Part shown: positions 57,641-64,000 of the stretch, piece after piece | How positions within the stretch are numbered: the first letter of the stretch is position 1 | Layout: each line of letters opens with the position of its first letter | Assembly: GCF_020217425.1 (NCBI RefSeq) | Contig: NZ_CP084090.1 | Coordinates: 2,542,001 to 2,606,000, forward strand | DNA from: Halomicrobium urmianum | GTDB taxonomy: Archaea > Halobacteriota > Halobacteria > Halobacteriales > Haloarculaceae | Length of the DNA: 64,000 nt | Direction: 5' to 3' | The notes under the pieces: model-generated | What the model saw: the letters and a program-made list of their open reading frames with translations, nothing else | Told to the model about the DNA's origin: nothing | Database searches by the model: none | Made by a program: the position numbers and the translations under genes

Positions 57641-57718
57641 AGTAGAAATTGAACGCACTGACACACTCGAGGGGCACCCCGGTGCCCCTCGATGTGCAAA
57701 TGGGTTCAATTCCTGCGT
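57641..57718 (-). repeat. Palindromic element, copy 3 (long form, inverted)
   Basis: A 78-base element that aligns with copy 2 when reverse-complemented, including the GGGGCACC/GGTGCCCC core hairpin (57670-57690). One arm starts AGTAGAAATTGAACGCACTG, as in the right arms of copies 1 and 2; the other arm has drifted (TTCAATTCCTGCGT). It sits between the 3' ends of the ATPase gene and the GH4 gene. Confidence 0.8.
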
Positions 57719-57751
57719 AACGGAAGAAACGAAACCGCGACTGGTCCGTCG

Positions 57752-59059
57752 CTACTCGAGGTCGGGTATGTACTCCGCGTTGGCCTCGATCAGCTCCTCG
57801 GTCATCTCGTGGATCTCGTCCAGCGTCAGTTCGGCGGCGGACAGCGGGTCGAGCTTGATGGCCTGGTGAATCTTCTCGCGGTCGTTCTCGAGCGCGCCTT
57901 CGACGACGAGCCGATGGACGGCCGCGTGCTGGCGCGGGTAGGCGGCGACCTGCGTCGGTAGTTCGCCGACCGAGCAGGGCCGGACCCCGGTACCGTCGAC
58001 CAGTACGGGCACCTCGACGCAGACGTCTTCGGGCAGGTTCTCGATGGCGTCGCTCTCGTTGGAGACGTTGAGGTTCATTCGGCGAGGGGTGTCGGTCTCC
58101 ATCGAGTGGATCAACCGCGATGCGTACTCCTCGGAGCGCTCCGCGCCGACTTCGTCCAGATCGACGTCGAGGTCGGGGTCGTCTCGCTCCTCGGATCGCT
58201 CCTTCCAGCCCTCGAGGTAGGTGGCAGTGGGCATCCGCTCGGCGTAGTCGGTACCGGTCATCGACTCGATGGTCTCCTCGTCGGTCCGGAAGTACGGCAC
58301 GTACTCCGACATGTGATGCGAGGACTCCGTCGGGAAGTAGCCGAAGTGCTTCATCATCTCGAAGCGGACAGTGTCCCGCTCGTAGGTGTCGGGGTCCTCG
58401 GCGGCCTCCCGAAGTTCGGGATAGATGCTCTCGCCGTCGTGCTCCGCTTCGAGGAACCACGCGACGTGGTTGATGCCGGCGACCCAGTACTCCAGTTCGT
58501 CCTCGGGCACGCCCGCGTAGTCTGCGATGGCCTCCGCCGTGTGAGGGACGCTGTGACACAGGCCGACGACGTCGACGTCAGTGGCCTCGTACATCGTCTG
58601 GCAGAGGATCGACATCGGATTCGTGTAGTTCAGCAGGAGCGCGTCGGGACACAGCTCCTCCATGTCCTCGGCGATGTCCAGCATCACCGGGATGGTCCGA
58701 AGCCCGCGGAAGATGCCGCCCGGCCCGATGGTGTCGCCGATGGCCTGCTTCACCCCGTACTCTTCGGGGATGCGGATCTCGTTCTCGAAGGGCTCCGTCC
58801 CGCCGACGTTGATCATGTTGAGCACGTAATCGGCGTCCTCGAGCGCGGCCCGTCGATCGGTGGTCGCCTCGACCGTCGCGTCCAGGCCTTCGTTCTCGAC
58901 CATCGCCTCCGCGACGTCCGCGGTCTGTCCCAGACGGTGCTCGTCGACATCCATCAGCGAGATCGTGCTGTCCGATAGCTCGTCGAACGAGAGGACGTCC
59001 CCGACGATAGTCGTCGCGAACACCATACTACCGGCCCCTATGAGCGTTATCTTCGGCAT
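57752..59059 (-). CDS. GH4 alpha-galactosidase, paralogue 2
   Basis: A 435-residue GH4 enzyme: ITLIGAGSMVFATT, LLNYTNPMSILCQ, GLCHSV, VAGINHVAWFLEAEHDG and HMSEYVPYFRTDEETIE. Differences from paralogue 1 are concentrated in the segment after residue 270, where paralogue 1 has an insertion around its second metal-distal region. It keeps the CHSV form typical of alpha-galactosidases. It is divergent from the sugar-binding protein at 59183 and shares a roughly 120-base promoter region, so it probably acts on what that transporter imports. Confidence 0.88.
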   Translation of the reverse strand: MPKITLIGAGSMVFATTIVGDVLSFDELSDSTISLMDVDEHRLGQTADVAEAMVENEGLDATVEATTDRRAALEDADYVLNMINVGGTEPFENEIRIPEEYGVKQAIGDTIGPGGIFRGLRTIPVMLDIAEDMEELCPDALLLNYTNPMSILCQTMYEATDVDVVGLCHSVPHTAEAIADYAGVPEDELEYWVAGINHVAWFLEAEHDGESIYPELREAAEDPDTYERDTVRFEMMKHFGYFPTESSHHMSEYVPYFRTDEETIESMTGTDYAERMPTATYLEGWKERSEERDDPDLDVDLDEVGAERSEEYASRLIHSMETDTPRRMNLNVSNESDAIENLPEDVCVEVPVLVDGTGVRPCSVGELPTQVAAYPRQHAAVHRLVVEGALENDREKIHQAIKLDPLSAAELTLDEIHEMTEELIEANAEYIPDLE

Positions 59060-59182
59060 ACAGCTACGTAGCGCAGCGGTACACTAATAAAGCTATTCCC
59101 CACGGGGGACGCTGGTGCTGGGGGCTCTCTACAACCGGGGAAAGACTTTTTGTACCTCAACCAAAACAAGGCACCGAGTATC

Positions 59183-60559
59183 ATGACTCAAGATGATAGT
59201 TCGGGCCTTAGTCGACGTAGCATTTTGAAAGGCGTCGGAACTGCGACTGGTGTGACGGCGCTGTCGGGGTGTCTCGGCGGTAATGGAGGCGGCGGTGACG
59301 GCGGAAACAGTACCGGCGGGGATGGTAATAGTGGCAACGTTCCCGAGATTCTCTTCTGGATCGGGTCGGCCGATCCAGAGAGTCCTGGCGGGAAGTTCCG
59401 GGACTGGTACCACTCCTCGTTCGAGGAGAACCACGATGCGAAGCTGACGATCTCGACGTTCTCGTACATGGACCGCCGCCAGAAGTTCCTTACCGGCGGT
59501 CGTCAGGGGGAACCCGACTACATCGAAGGGGTCCTGAGTCACATCAGTGAGTTTCAGAAAGCCGGTCTCCTCGAACCACTGACCGAACAGGCGAAGAACC
59601 TCGATTACTGGGACGGGTTCATCGAGGGAGCGAAAGACGCTGTGACGTACGACGGCGAGGTCTGGGGTCTTCCGTCGACCGGGAACGGGCGTGCGCTCGT
59701 CTATCGGAACGACGTCTTCGAGGAGCTGGGGCTGGAACCGCCGGAGACCGTAGAGGAGTTCCATCAGGCCGGTCGAACCATCAACGAGGAGATGGACGAC
59801 ATGTGGGCGTTCCACAACTGCACCAAGGAGGGATCTGTCCGGGCGTTCCAGGAGTGGATATCTCACGTCTATCAGCACGAGGACAATCTCTACCAGGTAA
59901 AGGACGGATCGTGGGAGCTGGTCCCGAGCGCAGAGACGCTCGGTACGATCTTCAAAAACTGGTACGCCGAGGTCTACGCGTCCGACGACCCTGTCGGAAA
60001 CCCCGATTCGCTGGGGACGGGCTGGCAGGTGAACGACTACGGGTACCTGAACGGAGACTACGCGATGATCGAATGTGGGCCCTGGGTCCTCGAGATGGTC
60101 AGCGACGACGAGATCGACGACAGCGACGCCGCCAAAAAACGCATACAGGAGAACACCACGATCAAGCACCTCCCGCATGCGGAGAACGCGAGCAGAGGGA
60201 CCTACCTCGAGGTCAAGTCGCTGATGGTGAACAAACACTCGTCGAACACGGAAATGGCGTTCCAGGCCGCCGAACACCGTACTAATCTCGAGGCATTCGA
60301 GAAGATGAAGGAGAACGGAATGAATCTCGCAACGCCGATGCACACCGAGATCAGTACGACGATCGAGAACGATAACCTCGCTGCGTTCGGCGACGTCATC
60401 GAAACCGCTCGTCCGCTGGCGAAGATCAAGTGGGGATCCGTTCGGACTGCGTTCTACGAGGAGATGCAGGCGGTCGCCTACGGAGACAAAGACCCGATGA
60501 CCGCCGGCGAGGATTTCCACCAGAAACTGGACGACATCACCAGCGACCTCTCCACGTAG
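59183..60559 (+). CDS. Sugar ABC transporter substrate-binding lipoprotein (family 1)
   Basis: A 458-residue receptor with a Tat motif (SRRSILKGVG), lipobox ALSGC, a Gly/Asn/Asp linker and a MalE-type body (PDYIEGVLSHISEFQKAGLL, MIECGPWVLEMV). ATG 59183 is preferred to 59150 because the shorter form begins near the Tat motif, and a TATA-like tttttgta (59146-59153) lies about 33 bases upstream. The gene and its two permeases use a more mixed third codon position than neighbouring GC-rich genes, which could mean a separate origin; this is an impression, not a calculation. Ligand is likely an alpha-galactoside given GH4 and GH27 neighbours. Confidence 0.87.
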   Translation: MTQDDSSGLSRRSILKGVGTATGVTALSGCLGGNGGGGDGGNSTGGDGNSGNVPEILFWIGSADPESPGGKFRDWYHSSFEENHDAKLTISTFSYMDRRQKFLTGGRQGEPDYIEGVLSHISEFQKAGLLEPLTEQAKNLDYWDGFIEGAKDAVTYDGEVWGLPSTGNGRALVYRNDVFEELGLEPPETVEEFHQAGRTINEEMDDMWAFHNCTKEGSVRAFQEWISHVYQHEDNLYQVKDGSWELVPSAETLGTIFKNWYAEVYASDDPVGNPDSLGTGWQVNDYGYLNGDYAMIECGPWVLEMVSDDEIDDSDAAKKRIQENTTIKHLPHAENASRGTYLEVKSLMVNKHSSNTEMAFQAAEHRTNLEAFEKMKENGMNLATPMHTEISTTIENDNLAAFGDVIETARPLAKIKWGSVRTAFYEEMQAVAYGDKDPMTAGEDFHQKLDDITSDLST

Positions 60560-60560
60560 G

Positions 60561-61481
60561 ATGGCGACCGAAACACCCACTTCGCGCGGTCTGGGCCGCT
60601 ACCAGAAGACGTTCGTCGAGTTCGTCAAGGAGACCTGGCTGGGCTACGCGTTCGTCGTGCCGACGACGCTACTGCTCGGACTGATCGTACTCTATCCGAC
60701 AACGCGCGGCATCCTGATGGCGTTTCAGGAGATGTCGCTGTTGCAACCTAACCAGGCCACCTGGACCGGACTCGAGAACTTCGGGGAGATGTTCGGTTCA
60801 TCGTCCTTCTGGCAGGCGTTCACTAACACGGTGGTTCTGACCGTGGCCGCGGTGTCGCTGGAGTACATTCTAGGGCTCGGGCTCGCGCTCGTCCTCAAAC
60901 AGAAGCTTCCGGGAATCAAGTTGTTCCGGAACTTCTCGATGGTGACCTGGGTGCTGCCGATCGTGGTGATGTCGATCATCTACCGGTTTATGATGCAACC
61001 GGACTACGGGCTCGTCAACGTCGTCCTGTCGACGTTTGGCGTCGAGACGAAGTACTGGTTCGGATCGAAGACGTGGGCGTTTCCACTCATCGTGGTAATG
61101 CACGTGTGGCGGAACGCGCCTTTCTTCGCCATCGCACTCATGGCGAGCATGCAGTCGATTCCGAACTCCCTCTACGAGGCAGCGGAACTCGACGGCGCCA
61201 GTAAGCTTCAGCAGTTCCGTTACATCACGCTGCCGAACATCTCGTACGTCTCGATGATCATGATCGTCCTCCACGTCATCTTCACTGTCAACGACTTCGA
61301 GATAATCTTCCTGACGACGGGAGGCGGTCCGGTCGGTTCGACTAACGTGCTCGCGACCCACGTCTACGAACTGGCCTTCAACGAGTACACGCTGGGATAC
61401 GCGGCGAGCATCGGACTCACAATGCTAGTGCTACTCATGATGTTCACTGTCATCTACGTCAAACTGGAGGAGATCGAGTGA
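60561..61481 (+). CDS. Sugar ABC transporter permease (MalF type)
   Basis: A 306-residue permease with a first helix YAFVVPTTLLLGLIVLYPTT, about six helices in all, and the EAA loop EAAELDGASKLQQFRYITLP. Its start codon follows the binding-protein stop by one base, indicating one operon. Works with the permease at 61522. Confidence 0.9.
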   Translation: MATETPTSRGLGRYQKTFVEFVKETWLGYAFVVPTTLLLGLIVLYPTTRGILMAFQEMSLLQPNQATWTGLENFGEMFGSSSFWQAFTNTVVLTVAAVSLEYILGLGLALVLKQKLPGIKLFRNFSMVTWVLPIVVMSIIYRFMMQPDYGLVNVVLSTFGVETKYWFGSKTWAFPLIVVMHVWRNAPFFAIALMASMQSIPNSLYEAAELDGASKLQQFRYITLPNISYVSMIMIVLHVIFTVNDFEIIFLTTGGGPVGSTNVLATHVYELAFNEYTLGYAASIGLTMLVLLMMFTVIYVKLEEIE

Positions 61482-61521
61482 TGACTGCAAACGCGCCTGA
61501 CAGCGACGGAGGGATCCGATA

Positions 61522-62409
61522 ATGGCGACGAAGGAATCACAGAACATCGTCAAGCGATTTGACGCGTGGCTCGACGACGACATGACGCCGCAGCGGGCGG
61601 TAATCAGCTATGCCGTTCTCTTTATGTACTTCATGTTCCTGCTGTTCCCGATCCTCTACATCGTCGTCGCGACGTTCACCGGTCCGAGTTCGCTGTACTC
61701 GTCGAACATAATTCCAGATCTGAGTGCCGTTACGCTAGAGAACTACGTGGCCGTCCTCTCGAGGGGAGACTTCATCCGGTACGCGCAGAACTCGATCATC
61801 ATCGCCGTGTCGACGACGATTCTCACGCTCACGATGGGGTCCTTCGCAGCGTACTCCCTCAGCCGGTTCGAGTACCCCGGCAGAAAGCCGCTCCTGCTGG
61901 GATATCTCGTCACTCAGATGTTCCCGTGGGTTCTGTTGCTCATCCCCTTCTTCCTCCTGATGTTCAACCTCGGGCTAATCGACTCGTACTTCGGGATCAT
62001 CCTCGCCCACACCGCCTTCGCGTTGCCGTTCGCGACGTGGTTGCTCAAGGGGTACTTCGACGACATCCCGGAGTCGCTCGCCGACGCTGGCAAGATGGAC
62101 GGCTGCTCGGAGCTGCAGGTGTTGCGCTACGTGATGTTGCCTCTGGCGAAGCCCGGTCTTACCGTCGCCGGGTTCTACACGTTCGTGCTCTCCTGGAACG
62201 ACTACCTCGCCGTATCAGTCCTCACGCAAACGGCAGCCGTCCGAACGCTCCCCTTCGGACTCCAGCTGTTCCAGTCGCAGAACCAGGTGAACTGGGGACT
62301 CACTCTCACGGCCGCGACGCTGACGATGCTCCCGGTGATCGTCCTCTTCGCGCTGGTCCAGGAGAAGGTCATCGAAGGACTGGCAAGCGGCGGTATGAAA
62401 GGGTCCTGA
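61522..62409 (+). CDS. Sugar ABC transporter permease (MalG type)
   Basis: A 295-residue permease: first helix ISYAVLFMYFMFLLFPILYI, EAA-like loop LADAGKMDGCSELQVLRYVM, and last helix ending near residue 285 (LPVIVLFALVQEKVIEGL). It is the last gene of the operon; no ATPase gene follows, and the opposite-strand GH27 gene comes next. The missing ATPase is probably the one at 56312 or the promiscuous partner at 40514. Confidence 0.9.
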   Translation: MATKESQNIVKRFDAWLDDDMTPQRAVISYAVLFMYFMFLLFPILYIVVATFTGPSSLYSSNIIPDLSAVTLENYVAVLSRGDFIRYAQNSIIIAVSTTILTLTMGSFAAYSLSRFEYPGRKPLLLGYLVTQMFPWVLLLIPFFLLMFNLGLIDSYFGIILAHTAFALPFATWLLKGYFDDIPESLADAGKMDGCSELQVLRYVMLPLAKPGLTVAGFYTFVLSWNDYLAVSVLTQTAAVRTLPFGLQLFQSQNQVNWGLTLTAATLTMLPVIVLFALVQEKVIEGLASGGMKGS

Positions 62410-62594
62410 CTGCGATCCCTCGTCCGTCTCTCTCTCCCGTCGGCGCGCCCTCATACGAAACGCTGTCCTGCTGATACCACCGACCGAGCAGTTGCGTCCC
62501 CGTGTCTGACCCAGCCTGTCCCGACCACTGTCACCTCCGTCACGGGTAACGCCTTCCTTGCGGGCTCCACTGAGAGAAGCAGTGGGACAGTCAG

Positions 62595-63773
62595 CTACTC
62601 GGGGCTGACACGGAACATCGCGACGTCGTGCGGGCCGACGGTCGCGGTGATCGACCCGCTGGTCGTCCACTCGTCGTCACTCCAGACGTCCGAGACGCGA
62701 TACCGTTCCGCGTCGACCGGGACGTCGACGGTTTCGACGGTCGTTGCGATCTCAGCCGTGTGCTCTCCGCGATTGAACAGTATCAGCGCACACTCGTCAC
62801 CGGCGAGTCGCTTGCTCCAGACCTCCTTGTTCTCGACGGCGCCGTCGCGCGTCCCCTGAATCCCGAGCGGATCCTGATTGATCGCGATCGCCGCCTCGTT
62901 GGTCAGGATCTCCCTGGTGGCGTCGTCCATCTCGGCGAGGTCGTTACCGGCCATCAGCGGCGCGGAGAACAGACACCAGAAGCTGAAGTGCGTCCGCTCC
63001 TCGGCCTCGGTCAGCTCGCGGTCGACGTCCGCCTCCTCGTGCTGGGCCTGACCCGATTCCGGCCCGTTACCGACCTGTAGCATGTCCGGATCGTTCCAGC
63101 CGCCTGGACCGTTCTGGTGTGCGATATCTCGATCGTTCATCTGGTCGATAATGTCGACGATTCCGAGGCCGAACTCGTCGGAGTCAGTACTCCATCGAAC
63201 GACGATGTCACCCGTCGTCCGCCAGAGGTGAGCGCCGACGTTGCGACCCCACTGCCACGGCTGGTTCTGTCCCCACTCGCAGACGCTGTAGACGATGTCC
63301 CGATCGACGGCCACCAGCGCCTGTCCCATCGCAGCGTACCGGCTGATGGCGTCCCGTCCGCGATGGTCGCCGCAGTTGTCGTATTTCAGGTAGTCGACGC
63401 CCCAGTCCGCGAACTGTTCTGCGTGAGCCCGTTCGTGGCCGAGACTCGCGGCATACCCCTGGCAGGTGACGTCACCTGCCGAGGAGTAGATGCCAAATTT
63501 GAGGCCCTTCTCGTGGACGTAGTCCGCGAGCGCTTCGATTCCGCTCGGAAAGTCCTCGGAGTTCGGTTCGAGCCGACCGTCTTCGTCCAGTTCCGCTTCC
63601 ATCCAACAATCGTCGACGACGAGGTACTCGTAGCCGATATCGCGCAGTCCGGTGTCCACAAGCAGGTCCGCTGCGTCGCGAACGTCGTCCTCAGTGACGC
63701 CACAGCTGAAGGCGTTCCACGAGTTCCACCCCATGGGTGGTGTCGTCGCTAATCTACTAGCCGGGTTCGTCAT
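62595..63773 (-). CDS. GH27 alpha-galactosidase
   Basis: A 392-residue melibiase-type enzyme: TPPMGWNSWNAF at the N-terminus, YLVVDDCW, DYLKYDNCG with the nucleophile Asp, ARCH-type SVCEWGQNQPW, and WNDPDMLQVGN with the acid/base Asp; the C-terminal beta domain ends in GPHDVAMFRV. No signal peptide is present, so it acts in the cytoplasm on imported alpha-galactosides. The ATG at 63773 is preferred over the GTG at 63779 because cctatatgc (complement of 63797-63805) sits about 28 bases upstream. It forms a galactoside group with the two GH4 enzymes. Confidence 0.92.
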   Translation of the reverse strand: MTNPASRLATTPPMGWNSWNAFSCGVTEDDVRDAADLLVDTGLRDIGYEYLVVDDCWMEAELDEDGRLEPNSEDFPSGIEALADYVHEKGLKFGIYSSAGDVTCQGYAASLGHERAHAEQFADWGVDYLKYDNCGDHRGRDAISRYAAMGQALVAVDRDIVYSVCEWGQNQPWQWGRNVGAHLWRTTGDIVVRWSTDSDEFGLGIVDIIDQMNDRDIAHQNGPGGWNDPDMLQVGNGPESGQAQHEEADVDRELTEAEERTHFSFWCLFSAPLMAGNDLAEMDDATREILTNEAAIAINQDPLGIQGTRDGAVENKEVWSKRLAGDECALILFNRGEHTAEIATTVETVDVPVDAERYRVSDVWSDDEWTTSGSITATVGPHDVAMFRVSPE

Positions 63774-64000
63774 ACTCACACACGCTTTCGCCGGTGCATA
63801 TAGGTTTGGGTGCGAAGTGAGACGATGTCGTCGCGGACATCGAGTGGACGTGGACGGCGTCGGCGGTCATCGTCCGGAGTTACTCGCAGAGCGTTCTCAC
63901 CCCCCTCGCGCTCTTCGGGTGGTCGGTGATGTACATCGCCGCGGTCGCTGGTTTCCAGCATCTCACGGGCTTTCGCGTCCAGGGCAAAGGCCGGGTGCAA
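63774..64000. other. Window end: GH27 promoter and possible start of another gene
   Basis: It holds the TATA box of the GH27 gene. From about 63830 a plus-strand frame encodes IEWTWTASAVIVRSYSQSVL and then LALFGWSVMYIAAVAGFQHL, which looks like a membrane protein, but it has no good start codon here and runs off the window. I cannot decide whether it is real. Confidence 0.3.

Overview
The window is from a halophilic archaeon (class Halobacteria). Coding sequence is very GC-rich and the proteins are Asp/Glu-rich and Lys-poor. Most genes or operon heads have a TATA box about 27 bases before the start codon and no ribosome-binding site, as expected for leaderless haloarchaeal transcripts. Secreted proteins carry Tat signals with lipoboxes. 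I cannot name the species from sequence alone.

The 64 kb is almost entirely an accessory plant-polysaccharide (hemicellulose, pectin, galactan) utilisation region, built from modules that mostly carry their own IclR-type regulator. Module 1 (about 0.2-26.5 kb) handles xylan, glucuronoxylan and uronates: alpha-ketoglutarate-semialdehyde dehydrogenase, GH67 alpha-glucuronidase, a Dpp/Opp-type oligosaccharide ABC transporter, a secreted GH10-like protein, mannonate dehydratase (UxuA), a polysaccharide deacetylase, a 2-keto-3-deoxy-pentonate dehydratase-like enzyme, an IclR regulator, a GDSL esterase, a cytoplasmic GH10 xylanase, glucuronate isomerase (UxaC), a GH4 enzyme with the CHEV motif of alpha-galacturonidases, an SDR that could fill the missing fructuronate-reductase step, and a second IclR regulator. 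Three genes in this module are broken (GH10-like: in-frame TGA; deacetylase and esterase: single-base frameshifts).

Module 2 (27.4-33.4 kb) is a set with no assigned pathway: zinc alcohol/polyol dehydrogenase, 2-hydroxyacid dehydrogenase, FGGY kinase, class II aldolase and an enolase-superfamily sugar-acid dehydratase. Next to it (33.4-36.7 kb) lie two highly divergent group II chaperonin (thermosome/TCP-1) paralogues facing each other, an unexpected cargo for a sugar island and the best candidate here for something undescribed. Module 3 (36.8-43.9 kb) is a complete MalEFGK-type sugar ABC transporter followed by a tartrate-dehydrogenase-like enzyme and a membrane protein. A short block of hypothetical membrane and small proteins plus Gfo/Idh and ThuA-like genes follows (44.7-48 kb).

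Module 4 (48.5-63.8 kb) handles galactosides: IclR regulator, galactonate dehydratase (DgoD), an SDR that may be a galactose dehydrogenase, a large GH2 beta-galactosidase, two GH4 alpha-galactosidase paralogues in inverted orientation around an orphan MalK-type ATPase, a second sugar-binding protein/permease set without its own ATPase, and a GH27 alpha-galactosidase. Three dispersed copies of a 55-79 bp palindromic element (near 2.85, 48.24 and 57.64 kb) sit in intergenic positions.
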